From positions 591,083-655,082 of the forward strand of contig JAKSZT010054578.1 of NCBI GenBank assembly GCA_026826555.1: DNA of 64,000 nt. The letters run 5' to 3'. Shown here piece after piece: positions 34,164 through 45,017 of the stretch. Source of the DNA: Tolypeutes matacus (lineage: Eukaryota; Chordata; Mammalia; Cingulata; Chlamyphoridae). The position numbers and the translations under genes were made by a program. Numbering within the stretch: position 1 is the first letter of the stretch; the number at the start of each line of letters is the position of its first letter. The notes under the pieces are model-generated. The model did no database searches and had not been told where the DNA came from. It saw only the letters and a program-made list of their open reading frames with translations.

Positions 34164-34640
34164 CCTAGGATTTTCTATATACAAGGTTATGCTGTCTGTG
34201 ACTAGAGATAGTTTTACTTTTCCTCTTCCAATCTGGATGCCTTTCATCTCTCTCTCTTGCCTGACTACCCTGGCTAGAGTCTCCAGTAGAGTATTGAATA
34301 GAAGCACCGAGAGGGGACGTCCTTGTCTTGTTCCTGCTCTTAGAGGAAAGCGTCTAGTCTTCCACCATTGTGCGTGACACTGGGTGTGGGTTTTCGGGCG
34401 AGGAGCCCCCCTTCTGTCCCTAGTGGGCTGACTGTTTACTTCATGAAGGGTGCTGGGTTTTGTCAGATGCTTTTTCTGTGTCTCTCAAAGTGATCATGTG
34501 GGTTTTCTCTCTATTCTGTTAACTTCGTTTATTACTTTGATTGGTTTTTCTCTGTTCAATCACCCTGGCATTCCTGGAATAAATCCAACTTGGTTATGGC
34601 ATATAATCCTCTTTATATGTTGCTGGACTTGATCCATTAG

Positions 34641-35287
34641 TGTATTTGTCAGGGTTCTCTAGGGAAACAGAATCAACAGGAGATTTCTGTCAATAATATG
34701 AGATTTTTTAAGAGTCTCTCACGTGACCATGGGGATGTACAAGTCCAGGTTCCACAGGCAGGCTGCGAAACTGGGCCTCCGATGAAAGTCCAATGAAGGT
34801 CCTTGATGAGTTTCTGGGAGAAGCTGGCTGTCCAAAGACAAGCCGGGAAATTCTCTCTCACTGTTGAAATCACTTCCCCTTTTAAGGTATTCAACTGATT
34901 GGATAAAAGCATCACCCATTGCTGATGGCAATCTCCCTGTTGATGCAGATGTAATCAGCCATCCACCCAGTAAACTCACTGGTGATTGAAGTCCATAAAT
35001 GTTCTTTTTTTTTTTTTTAAAGATTTTATTTATTTATTCATTTATCTCCCCCTTGCTGCTTGTGCTCGCTGGGTCAGCTAACCACGCCGTGCGGGCGGGC
35101 TTGCCTTCACCAGGAGGCCCCGGGAACCGAAGCCGGGGCCTCCCATATGGTAAACGGGAGCCCTACTGATTGAGCCACAGCCGCTTCCCTATAAATGTTC
35201 TTGTATTACAATTAGACTAGTGCTTGCTGGAACAAACACCTGGACACAATTACCTGGCCGAGTTGACACATTAGCCTAACCATCACA
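34641..35287 (-). repeat. ERV-L 3' LTR (with nested SINE)
   Basis: The LTR runs TGTATTTGTCAGGG ... CCTAACCATCACA on the plus strand, that is, TGTGATGG ... TACA in its own direction, with TG/CA ends. It aligns by eye with 41440-41891 over its length except for the DAS insertion at 35005-35190. The two LTRs differ by many substitutions, so the insertion is old. Confidence 0.93.
35005..35190 (-). mobile_element. DAS-III-like SINE in the LTR
   Basis: Complete minus-strand unit with the duplication ATAAATGTTC at 34995-35004 and 35191-35200. It postdates the provirus. Confidence 0.94.
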
Positions 35288-35300
35288 GTCCACCCCTTGT
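35288..35300 (-). promoter_or_regulatory. Polypurine tract of the provirus
   Basis: Read on the minus strand, a purine-rich AAGGGGTGGAC lies immediately before the TG of the 3' LTR. This is the expected position of the plus-strand primer. Confidence 0.7.
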
Positions 35301-35599
35301 CAATTTGGCAACCGTACACACTACCTTAAACCATACTTAGTCTCTAAGTAAAAACAATAACAGACAAGCATACATATATATATTTCCGCCTAATAATGTT
35401 CAACTCGCCTGCGTACAACTGGAAACGCATTAATTCCCTACAGAATAGGGTGCAAGTCCTTGGGTAATATTCATTCCTAAACTTGACATCCTTAAATATT
35501 ATGACATGAAACTAATACAACTTTTCATAGGTTAGGGGAAAAGGTTGGGGAAGAAAACAAATTCGTTTTGTATACATATACAATCATAATGAAACAAGG

Positions 35600-36054
35600 A
35601 AGAAAGGTTCATGACTATTACAGTCCTCGATTCTATAACTGGTCACATGGTCAAAGTTCATATTTATCGCTACCTTCTTCCACTACCCATTCCATGTTCC
35701 CGTTACCTTCAGCAAGCACTTCAGCTGGCCGTGGTTCTTTGCCTGGTGGGGTGACCCAAACTTTCATTCCTGAAGATTCTGGGCCATTGTTAGTCCTGCT
35801 TGGATTGGTTTGTTGCAACTTTCCATTGACTTTAATCACAGAGCATGGCAGTACTAGGAGATGCCCTAGAGGATCTCCTGTATTCCAGGCAAACTCTTCT
35901 TTATCTCCATTATATAGATGTAGTCCTATTTCTCCTTGATAGTCAGGATCATTCACCTCAGCCAGTACAGTAATTCCCTTCTTTGCCTATTGATTCACAG
36001 GTAAGAGGAGCCCAAATTGACCAGGTGGTAGTCTTAACTTCTAGTTCAGTGGAA
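35600..36054 (-). pseudogene. ERV-L dUTPase-like region, degraded
   Basis: At 35651-35956 the minus strand reads DPDYQGEIGLHLYNGD and GDPLGHLLVLP, a pattern like the dUTPase motifs DxDYxGE... and GDR(I/L)AQLL. The position, downstream of integrase, is known for ERV-L. The start is lost and the upstream frame is broken. The domain call is by motif and position only. Confidence 0.7.
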
Positions 36055-36850
36055 TCATTGTTGTGTTCCCTGGTGGCGACCAGCAGAGCTTAAGGTTTCA
36101 GGGACAGGAAGCAAAAATTTTCCTAGTGGGTCACTAGGAGTAATAGTGAGTGGTGCCACTCCCATTTCCACCCCTTCATTCCTGGACCCGTAAATCCTGG
36201 TTATGGGAGAAACAGCACCATAGAGAGGACGCTGATTTAGAGCATGTACAGCCTCCTGGAGAACAGTGCCCCAGCCCTGCAAGGTCTTGCCACCTAGTTG
36301 GTGCCATAATTGAGTCTTCAAAAGGCCATTCCACCGTTCTATTAATCCAGCTGCTTCAGGGTAAGACCAGTGAATTCCATGGGCATGTGCCCATTCCCTC
36401 ACATCATTTGCTGTGAAATGGGTTCCTTGATCAGAAGCAATGCTGTGTGGAATGCCATGGTGGTAGATAAGACATCCGGTAAGTCCATGGATGGTAGTTT
36501 TGGAAGAAGCATTGCGTGTAAGAAATGCAAACCCATATCCAGAGTATGTGTCTATTCCAGTTAAAACAAATCGCTGTCCCTTCCATGGTGGAAATGGCCC
36601 AATGTAGTCAACCTGCCACCAGGTAGCAGGCTGGTCACCTCGAGGAATGGTGCCATATCAGGGGCTGAGTATGGGTCTCTGCTGCTGTCAGATTGGACAT
36701 TCACCAGTGGCTGTACCCAAGTCAGCCTTGGTGAGGGGAAGTCCATGTTGCTGAACCCATGCATAACCTCCATCCCTACCTCCATGGCCACTTTTTTCAT
36801 GAGCCCATTGAACAATGGCAGGAGTGGCTGTGGAAAGAGGCTGAGCATTA
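36055..36850 (-). pseudogene. ERV-L integrase region, degraded
   Basis: At 36055-36402 the minus strand shows AAGLIERWNGLLK, holding the catalytic-core Glu region. Further upstream (to about 36850) lies the HHCC/core part, including sequence matching a WWQVDYIGP-type stretch in a different frame. Stops and frame changes separate the pieces, so no intact integrase exists. Confidence 0.8.
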
Positions 36851-37634
36851 GCTACAGAGCGGGTCATCTTACCCACTTGATTATTAAACTCTTCCTCTGC
36901 TGAAGTCACCCTCTGGTGAGCATTCATGTGGGACATAAATATGTTTATGTTTTTTGCCCACTCAGAAAGGTCTATCCGCATACTTCTTCCCCAGACCTCT
37001 TTGTCACCAGTTTTCCAATCATGTTCCTTCCAAGTCCCTGACCATCCAGCCAAACCATTGGCAAGAGCCCATGAATCAGTGTACAAACGCACCTCTGGCC
37101 ATTTCTTCTTCCAAGCAAAATGAACAGCAAGGCACACTGCTCGAAATTCTGCCCACTGGGAGGATTTGCCCTCACCGCTATCCTTCAGGGATGTCCCAGA
37201 AAAGGGCTGCAGTGCTGCAGCTGTCCACTTTTGGGTGGTACCTGCATATCATGCAGAACCATCTGTAAACCAGGCCCGAGTTTTCTTATCCTCAGTCAAC
37301 TGATTGTAAGGGACTCCCCAAGAGGCCAGAGCTTTGGGCTGGGAAAGAGAAGGTAACATGGCAGGGGTGGTGAACATGGGCATTTGGGCCACTTCCTCAT
37401 GTAACTTGCTTGTGCCTTCAGGACCCGCTTGAGCCCTATCTCGTATATACCACTTCCACTTTATTATGGAGTGCTGCTGTGCACACCCAACTTTATGGTT
37501 TTGTGGGTCAGACAATACCCAGCTCATGATAGGCAACTGAGGCCTCATGGTAACTTGATGGCCCATAGTTAAGCGTTCAGTCTCTACTAAGGCTCAGTAG
37601 CAGGCCAAAAGCTGCTTCTCAAAAGGGGAGTAGT
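36688..37634 (-). pseudogene. ERV-L RNase H and linker, degraded
   Basis: At 37249-37566 (minus) the frame ends at TRAWFTDGSA, the first RNase H active-site motif. The next piece (36688-37137) continues with RLYTDSWALANGL and a late Asp/His region. A stop separates TDGSA from the following text. The part overlapping the integrase call is the junction between the domains. Confidence 0.8.
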
Positions 37635-37839
37635 TATCTGCAGAGGATGGCAAGGCTTTGCTCCAAAATCCTAAGTCTGCATTGTGATTCCCCTATAGGG
37701 GCCTGCCAAAGGCTCCAGACAGCATCTCTATTTGCCACTGAAACTTCCAGCACCATTGGAGCTGCTGGATCATATGGTCCAAGTGGCAGTGCAGCTTGCA
37801 CAGCAGCCTGGACCTGTCGCAGGGCCTCCTCTTGTTCTG

Positions 37840-37967
37840 GTCCCCAATCAAAACTAGCAGCTTTTCTGGTCACTCGGTAAATGGGCCGGAGTAGCACAAC
37901 CAAATGAGGAATGTGTTGTCTCCAAAATCCAAAGAGGCCAGCTAAGCGTTGTGCCTCTTTTTTGGTC
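37840..37967. repeat. Gap-flanking 128-bp duplicate, copy 1
   Basis: It is identical base for base to 38368-38495, which lies just after the N-run. Both encode the same RT connection segment. See the finding on the gap. Confidence 0.98.
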
Positions 37968-38367
37968 NNNNNNNNNNNNNNNNNNNNNNNNNNNNNNNNN
38001 NNNNNNNNNNNNNNNNNNNNNNNNNNNNNNNNNNNNNNNNNNNNNNNNNNNNNNNNNNNNNNNNNNNNNNNNNNNNNNNNNNNNNNNNNNNNNNNNNNNN
38101 NNNNNNNNNNNNNNNNNNNNNNNNNNNNNNNNNNNNNNNNNNNNNNNNNNNNNNNNNNNNNNNNNNNNNNNNNNNNNNNNNNNNNNNNNNNNNNNNNNNN
38201 NNNNNNNNNNNNNNNNNNNNNNNNNNNNNNNNNNNNNNNNNNNNNNNNNNNNNNNNNNNNNNNNNNNNNNNNNNNNNNNNNNNNNNNNNNNNNNNNNNNN
38301 NNNNNNNNNNNNNNNNNNNNNNNNNNNNNNNNNNNNNNNNNNNNNNNNNNNNNNNNNNNNNNNNNNN
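37968..38367. other. Assembly gap, 400 N
   Basis: Exactly 400 undetermined bases lie within the provirus pol region. The round length suggests a placeholder or an estimated gap size. Confidence 0.99.
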
Positions 38368-38495
38368 GTCCCCAATCAAAACTAGCAGCTTTTCTGGTCA
38401 CTCGGTAAATGGGCCGGAGTAGCACAACCAAATGAGGAATGTGTTGTCTCCAAAATCCAAAGAGGCCAGCTAAGCGTTGTGCCTCTTTTTTGGTC
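38368..38495. repeat. Gap-flanking 128-bp duplicate, copy 2
   Basis: Second identical copy. Sequence after it (38496 on) continues pol naturally, and sequence before copy 1 continues pol on the other side. Confidence 0.98.
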
Positions 38496-38534
38496 ATGGG
38501 AGGGGCCAAGTGCAACAGCTTATCCTTCACTTTA

Positions 38535-38630
38535 TTTATTTTTTTTTTTTACCGGGAGGTCCCGGGGATCGAACCCGGGTCCCTCCATATGGGAGACGGA
38601 CGCCCAACCAGTTGAGCCACATCCAACCCC
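38535..38630 (-). mobile_element. Short DAS SINE in ERV pol
   Basis: T-run, B box GGATCGAACCCGGG and head GAGCCACATCCAACCCC on the minus strand. The perfect 16-bp duplication CTTATCCTTCACTTTA (38519-38534, 38631-38646) flanks it. Confidence 0.95.
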
Positions 38631-39284
38631 CTTATCCTTCACTTTAGAAGGGATATCTCGACAGACCCCACACCACTGGACACCTAGAAATTTCACTGAG
38701 GTGGAAGGCCCCTCTATTTTTGTTGGATTTATCTCCCATCCTCTCTCACGCAAATGCCTTACCAATAAGTCTAGAGTCTTTGCTACTTCCTGCTCACTAG
38801 GTCCTATCAACATGATGTCATCAATATAATGGACCAGTGTGATGTCTCGTGGGAGGGAGAGACGATCAGGGTCCCTGTGGACAATATTATGATATAGGGC
38901 TGGAGAGTTGATATACCCCTGAGGCAGGACAGTGAAGGTGTACTGCTGGCCTTGCCAGCTGAAAGCAAACTGTTTCTGGTGGTTCTTACAAATGGCAATT
39001 GAGGAAAAAGCGTCTGCCAGATCAACAGCTGCCTACCAGGTACCAGGGGAAGTGTTGATTTGCTCAAGCAATGATACCACATCTGAGACAGCAGCTGCAA
39101 TTGGAGTCACCACCTGGTTAAGTTTACAGTAATCTACTGTCATCCTCCAAGATCCATCTGTTTTCTGCACAGGCCAAATAGAGTTGAATGGGGATGTGGT
39201 GGGAATCACCACTCCTGCATCCTTCAGATCCTTGATGGTGGCAACTAATCTCTCCAATCCCTCCAGGAATCCAGTATTGCCTTT

Positions 39285-39716
39285 TTTTTTTTTTTTTTTT
39301 TTTCATGTAGTTAAGTTTATTTACAAACACATCCAATATGCTATATAAGTTTAACAGAGGATGATCTGTATTTCAGGATTGAGCTTCTTAAAATGCTCCT
39401 CTTCATAGCTGTTTCCTGGATGAACTAAAATATCCTTATTTCTTAAGCAGTTGGTGCCTTACTATAAAGAAAGGTGCGGCAAATCCAGATCCAAAATACA
39501 AAGTCATCATAACTAGTAACCGCCACTTATTTTCCACCGAAAGGGGCAAATTCTTCCCTGGACCCTCCTCATAGTGGCTCCTACGGACCACAGAGGTTGT
39601 GAACCTTTGGATGCTCTGCCCCAACGTGGCGCTGTTGGAGGCTCTGCAAAAAGCGCAGAGACCCAAGGCAGCAGAAATGGCGACACCGACTCCTCACGCT
39701 TTCACGACCTTGTCTC
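39285..39716 (-). pseudogene. COX7C: COX7C processed pseudogene (nested in provirus)
   Basis: COX7C is the small nuclear-encoded subunit 7c of mitochondrial cytochrome c oxidase. The minus strand at 39436-39627 has an uninterrupted 63-codon frame ([19 protein letters not shown] ... [39 protein letters not shown]), the full COX7C precursor length. The start codon is ACG instead of ATG. There are no introns. A 3' UTR and an A-tail (plus-strand T-run from 39282) follow, and 5' UTR precedes it. The 15-bp duplication TCCAGTATTGCCTTT (39270-39284, 39717-39731) shows L1-type retroposition into the ERV pol region. An upstream in-frame ATG exists but would add 13 non-COX residues. It is probably not expressed. 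Confidence 0.95.
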
Positions 39717-39739
39717 TCCAGTATTGCCTTTGATTTACT

Positions 39740-40229
39740 ATTTTGCTAGGTAGGGGCACTTCTAGTAGCTTCCACTTGGCCTTTCCAACCATAACAGCCC
39801 TCACTCCATGAGTCAGGGATCCAATGTGGGGATTCTGCCAGTTACTGAGTATGTCTATTCCAATTATGCATCTGGAACTGGGGAAGTAACCACAGAATGG
39901 GCCCGGGGACCCACTGGACCCACTGTGAGATGGACCTGAGCTAAAACTCCATCACTCACCTGACCTCCATAAGCCCCTACTCTGGTGGAGCACAGTGACG
40001 TTTTGGGTCTCCTGGAATTAATGTCACTTCTGAGCCAGTGTCTAATAATCCCCAAAATATCTGATCATTTCCTTTTCCCCAGTGCACAGTTACTCTGGTA
40101 AAAGGCTGTAGGTCTTTGGGGAAAGGTGGGAGGAAGATTAACTGTATAAATTTTTGGCAGTTTAACAAGATCCTTCCCCCAAGGGTACCTGGCCTTCTCA
40201 TTCAAGGGGCTCTGGGTCTGTAAACTGTC
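39740..40229 (-). pseudogene. ERV-L protease region, degraded
   Basis: At 39977-40201 the minus strand reads WGLLDTGSEVTLIPGD, the retroviral aspartic-protease active-site pattern (DTG). The following piece (39864-40055) is in another frame. No intact protease is present. Confidence 0.85.
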
Positions 40230-41419
40230 TCAAGTCTGGGAACTGATTAAGCGGCCGTGATTCTCTGCATCTGTAATTTGAGTTAGGGTTTTGTTCACTC
40301 CATCTAGAATAAATTCAGCCTGATCCAACTTCATATTCCTTCCACCATTATCCCATACCCTTAGTATCCATTCCCACACATATTCCCCTGATTTCTGTCT
40401 ATATAAGTTAGAAAACTCCTGCAGTTTTTTTTTAGAGTATAGCGTCATGGGTCATACTTTGTATTTCACCTTTGGGGGCTTGTTGTGATTTTAGTCTAGT
40501 AATAGGTCTGTAAGACGAGGGGTTGGGGGGGGGTTGCGTAAGAAGGATTAGAAATGTCTTGCAAGCTACTGGCCTCAGGGCATTTCTTTGCATTTTCTTC
40601 TGGTGAAACAGGATTAATTTCTTCTGGAAGGGGTTGGAATGCAGATTCCTCAGGGCAGCTGGAGGCTGGGAAGTGCAGGCTTCAGTTTGGCTGGTGCCCA
40701 CCTCAGGGCTGGAAGGAGGTCTGGACTCCGTGGGGCAGGCTGGAGGCTGGGTGATACAAGGTTGACAAGGTGTGGTCTCCACTGGGCAGGCCATTGCAGG
40801 TTTATCTGTTAAGTCTCAGCAGAATTTAGGGTTCCAATGTCCCCACCAATATTATCATTATCACATATGTCTCCGTCCCAATCCTCGGGGTTCTGCTCCT
40901 TTCCAGTCAATGCCTTCACTTTAATTGCAGAAACTCTGGGAGGTTGAGATTTTAGTTTCCTCTGTAATTCTGCTATTTGTACAATGAGAGTCTGGGTTTG
41001 ATTCTCAGATATCTCAAGTCTGTGGCTACAGGAGACAAGGTTTTCTTTCAGGGTACAAGTAGCAACTTTCACATCATTTATGAGGCATTTAAGTTTCTAA
41101 TTGGAGACTTTAGCTCATCTCTTTCTTTTGTAACTGCATCCAGAGTAGGAGGAGCCAGCCAACATCATTGTACCTCTTGACTCCACAAAACTCTGTTAAG
41201 GTGTTGAAAACCCTCTCACCCAGATCCTTGCTGCTTATGAGCGTGGAAGTAAGGGAATCCAGTGATGCTATTTTGCATATCTCTATTGCCAGCTCACACC
41301 ATGGACTGTTAGCAACCTCTTCGTTATTGGAAAGGGAGTCATTAGTACCCCTGAGTCCAATTAGAGTAGCGAGCCAATCGCAAAACTCCCATCCCATGTT
41401 TAAGACTCTGTTCCTCAAG
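40230..41419 (-). pseudogene. ERV-L gag-like region, degraded
   Basis: The region lies between the primer site and the protease, where gag belongs. Fragments on the minus strand include a coiled-coil-like piece (41000-41072; ISENQTQTLIVQIAELQRKL), an FLRNRVLNMGWEFCDWLATL segment near 41400, a proline/threonine-rich part (40600-40800), and a WEWILRVWDNGG segment near 40380. Several frameshifts separate them. The assignment rests on position. Confidence 0.7.
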
Positions 41420-41436
41420 AACCACTCCCGGTACCA
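41420..41436 (-). promoter_or_regulatory. Primer-binding site, tRNA-Leu type
   Basis: The minus strand reads TGGTACCGGGAGTGGTT three bases past the 5' LTR end. It is complementary, with few mismatches, to the 3' end of a tRNA-Leu (expected TGGTACCAGGAGTGGGG). Leu priming is the defining trait of HERV-L. Confidence 0.85.
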
Positions 41437-41439
41437 AGC

Positions 41440-41891
41440 TGTATTAGTCAGAGTTCTCTCGGGAAACAGAATCAACAGGAGATACCTGTCAATAATATGA
41501 GGTTTTATAAGAGTCTCTCACGCGACCGTGGGGATGCATAAGTCCAGGTTCTGAAGGCAGTCTGCAAACCAGGGCCTCCGATGAAAGTCCAATGAAAGGT
41601 CCTTGATGAGTTTTTGGGAAAAGTTGGCTGTCCACAGACGAGCTGGGGAATTCCCTCTGAATGTTGAAACCACTTCCCCTTTTAAGGTATTCAACTGATT
41701 GGATAAAAGTGTCACCCATTGTTGATGCAATCTCCCTGATTGATGCAGATGTAATCAGCCATCCATGCAGTAAGCTCACTGGCGACCAAAGTCCAAAAAT
41801 GTTCTTGTATTACAGTTAGCCCAGTGCTTCCTGGACCAAACACGTGGACACAGTTACCTGGCCAATTTGACACGTTAGCCTAACCATCACA
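41440..41891 (-). repeat. ERV-L 5' LTR
   Basis: A 452-bp LTR, TGTATTAGTCAGAG ... CTAACCATCACA on the plus strand, is the partner of 34641-35287. The host flank GTTAG (41892-41896) matches ATTAG before the other LTR at four of five bases. Confidence 0.93.
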
Positions 41892-41896
41892 GTTAG

Positions 41897-43430
41897 TATT
41901 TTTATCTAAGGCGTAATCACGTTTTCTGTTTCATGTGTGGGTCTACAGTAGCCTATATCCTTGTCTTTGAAGAACATTTAAGGCATCTCCTGAACTCAGG
42001 AACAGTTCTTGAGGACCTTCTTTTCCCAGCTGGCTCCCCAGAATCTGACTCTCAGGTCCGTGGGGGCCAGGTGGTCCCAGGATCCAGGGTGCTGCTTGGT
42101 GTCACTGAATCACTTGAAGGGCAGACAGCAAAGCAGCCCAGGACCCTTCTGCATGGTATTGCTGGGTGAGTTGGTGGCATACCAGTGGCCATGCTGGCCA
42201 AGGAGTGGGCTCTGGGCCTGACCTCCCAGGGGCTGGAGAAGCGTGGCCTCTGGCTAATCACTGCGCTTCCCAGGGCAGCAGCCAGGTTCCCTGCAGGGCT
42301 CTACCTGGGGCTCCTAACTCGGGCTTCACATCCCCAGTGCAGGGGACCCGGGAAGCGGAACAGGAGCTCAATCTAACAGTTACTCAGTCATGAACGTGGG
42401 TCACCCATAGAGGTCAAAGGTGTCTTCATGCCACAGGACAGCTGTCACAGATTTCTGGACGCATTATTTTATGCTCGTCCCAACTTCATTTTACTGTGGT
42501 TATTAGCCCTGCTAGATCCTTTTGTTTAATGAAGTAGTAAAGAAAGCCACATATTACAGTATCACAGATTCATTATATTAATATTTTGGTACTTAGATTT
42601 CACTTTGATGGGCTTCCTTTGAAGTCCTATGTATTTTATTTTATGCTTTTAAAGCATTATTCTGAGAACTGTCATGTCATGCTCTTCTCCAGACTGCCAG
42701 AGGTGCCATTAATCTCCTTTTCCAAGTGAGTGGGTTCCCTTCCTCAGCCCCAGGCTCGGAGTCCCCCCTCTAAGAAAGTGGGCAAAGGCCACCCCAGCTC
42801 CTGGGGAAGAGGAAGGGAGGACAAGCAGACACTGAGGACAAGGGAAGACCCTCAGGCCACCAGAAGGAGTCCGCAGGCTTGGGACAAAGGTGCTGGGTGA
42901 GATGGGAGGGGGCAGGAAGAGGGCGAACCTCACCAGGTGGAGGAAGGCCCTCCACAGGCTGGTCCCTTCCCCCCGGAAATGGAGTAGAAGGCAAAGGGTA
43001 CCCTGGCAAGGGGTACCCAGGCCTTGCCACCTGCTTGCAGAAGGCTTAAAACAGCAGCAGGTACCAGGCTTGATACTGTGACTTACTGTCTGGAACCCAC
43101 CGTGGGGTGGGGTGTATATCCTTTTAGACATCATCTTTGTGCACAATGCAGCCATTTAAAAACAGAGGGCTTGATGGACGGCTTTACCACTTGAATCGTT
43201 TAATTATGCATGCCATCACAAGAGTAAGCCATGACTCTTCGAAGGGGGTGGACACCGCCTGAGCAAGTGAGGGGCACGTGAAGGTGGCATGCATAATGGG
43301 GAGGGGGAGGCCCGGCCCTAGGCACTGTCTGTTGCTGTTCCTTCTTGCCGGGGGCTTGGGAAAGCCTCCTCTTAGGATCACTTACGAGAAGCAGAACTGC
43401 TGGGTCAGAGGGTGAGCCCATTCTGTATGG
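41897..43430 (+). other. PDPK1 intron 6, unique block
   Basis: Apart from a few L1-like bases at the left edge, no repeat or gene was recognised. The sequence is GC-moderate with no splice-supported frames. Confidence 0.55.
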
Positions 43431-45017
43431 TTTTTTATAAGCTTTTTTTAGACGATAACATATATACAACACAAAACTTTGCATTTTATGCACTTCCAGG
43501 AAAGTGGCATCAGTCACATTCGCAATGTTGTGCTACTGTCACCACCATCCATTAACCACCACTTTTTCATCACCCCAGATTCTGTGCCCGTTAAGCAATG
43601 GCTCCCCATCCATCCCCACCTCACTTGCCACCTCTGATAAACTGTAATTTACTTTCTCTACGAATTTGCCTATTCTAAGTATTTCATATAAGTGGAATCA
43701 TAAAATTTTTGTTCTCTTTTGTCTGGCTTATTTAATACAATGAATTTCAGGATTCACCATGTTGTAACATATATTAGAACCTTATTCTTTCTATGGCTAC
43801 ATGATATTCCATCGTGTCTCTAGACCATGCTTTGGTGATCGATTCATCTGTTGATGGACACTGGGGTTGCTTCCACCTTTTGGCTCTCGTGAATAATGCT
43901 GCTTTGAGCATTGGTGTGCACCTGTCTGTTCCAGTCTCTGTTTCCTAGGAGTGGAATTGCTGGGTCATGTGGTGATTCTATGCTTAACTTTCCGAGGAAC
44001 TGTCAAATTGCTTTCCACTGTGGTTACACCATTTTATGCTCCTACCAGCAAGGCACTAGGATTCTTTTTCTCCACATCCTCACCAACACTAATTTTCCTT
44101 TTTTTTTTTTTTTTTTTTTTCCCAGTAACAACACAGTGGATGTGAGGCAGTAGCTCATTATATGTTCTTTTTTTTTTTTTTTTTTTTCCATTTTAAAATT
44201 TCCTTTATTTCCTTAGATCTTTAAGAAACATTTCATCTTTTGCAGATCATAGTGCTTTATAACAGATTCATGGATTCTTTTCCCATTAATACAAAATGTT
44301 TATTCAATCATCAGTTATTCTCATCTGATATCTCACTAAGTACAGGATCCATAATTTCGACATTATTAGATCAGTCATTCAAGTGGGTCATACCAGTATA
44401 TCCTCATGGTGCCAAATACCAACTCAAAAGATCATTTGAATAACATGCCTCCAGGCATATACAATCACCTTGGTTTCTTGAAGTGAACTAGCCCTGTTTA
44501 ACAAGTCAAATTGCTAGTCTACATAAATAAACCAGAAAAGACTCCAGTGTGCAGCTGTACATCTCTTCAAATGGTGAGTTCATTTCAACAGGAACCTCTA
44601 TAGCTAACCATACATTGTCTAGTACTCTGCTGTTCTTGCAAAAACCCCTCCTGAACAAAGGCGTACTTTAGAACTTAAAACAAACTTGATGAGATGAAAC
44701 TTAACAGGTAGCTTTCTGCAGCAGAAATTAATTACAACCATTTTTACTCAGGCAATTCTAAAGACAAGAAAAGTTGAAAATATGCAAGCATAGAGTAAGC
44801 TCAAGTCTATACTTAGAAATTCAGGTACAGAGCATAGCAGAGCCTATCACTGTAGAAGATAAGTTAGAAATACAAACTAGCAGTGAAGCAATAATCTCTT
44901 CAAATAGCAGGAAACAAGTTCTCCAATACTATTATTTAGCATTCATCTATTATTTGGGTTTTTCAATCCTTTTTGCTAATGGTAGTATTTGAGAAGATTG
45001 ACTAACAAATATATCTT

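Larger units (their letters stand above)
30545..34640 (-). mobile_element. L1 LINE, minus strand, heavily interrupted
   Basis: Antisense L1 ORF2 text recurs in order across the SINEs: 30545-30954, 31413-31926, 32284-32399, 32693-32889, 34047-34067 and 34164-34640. The final piece (ATCTGGATGCCTTTCATCTC ... AATAAATCCAACTTGGTTAT) is ORF2 RT sequence. The ERV-L provirus inserted at its right end, and L1-like bases resume after it (41892 on). There are no open frames. Confidence 0.85.
37634..39330 (-). pseudogene. ERV-L reverse transcriptase, broken and gapped
   Basis: Fragments on the minus strand are: N-terminal fingers at about 39033-39257 ([11 protein letters not shown]), the YIDD-type active site near 38820 (VHYIDD read across a frame), thumb/connection at 38532-38813, and the later connection at 37634-38530. 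It is interrupted by a DAS SINE (38535-38630), a 400-N gap (37968-38367), and at its 5' side by the COX7C retrocopy (39285-39716). Confidence 0.88.
34636..41896 (-). mobile_element. ERV-L type provirus, near full length, inactive
   Basis: Two LTRs (34641-35287 and 41440-41891) flank an internal region with gag-like, protease, reverse transcriptase, RNase H, integrase and dUTPase-like remnants in that order on the minus strand. No env was seen. The primer site next to the 5' LTR fits tRNA-Leu, as in HERV-L, and the 5-bp host flanks ATTAG/GTTAG fit an ERV-L-sized duplication. A dUTPase region after integrase is a known ERV-L trait. Every reading frame is broken by stops and frameshifts, and a SINE, a COX7C retrocopy and an assembly gap interrupt pol. 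The element cannot be active as read. Confidence 0.92.

Noticed and set aside
37854..38530. Long frames running through the N-run
   Set aside because: The undetermined bases create artificial open frames. Only the flanks are real, and they are the duplicated pol segment.
39436..39666. Functional COX7C gene starting at the upstream in-frame ATG
   Set aside because: The upstream ATG lies in former 5' UTR and adds 13 unrelated residues before the mitochondrial presequence. The copy has retroposition hallmarks and lacks its native start.
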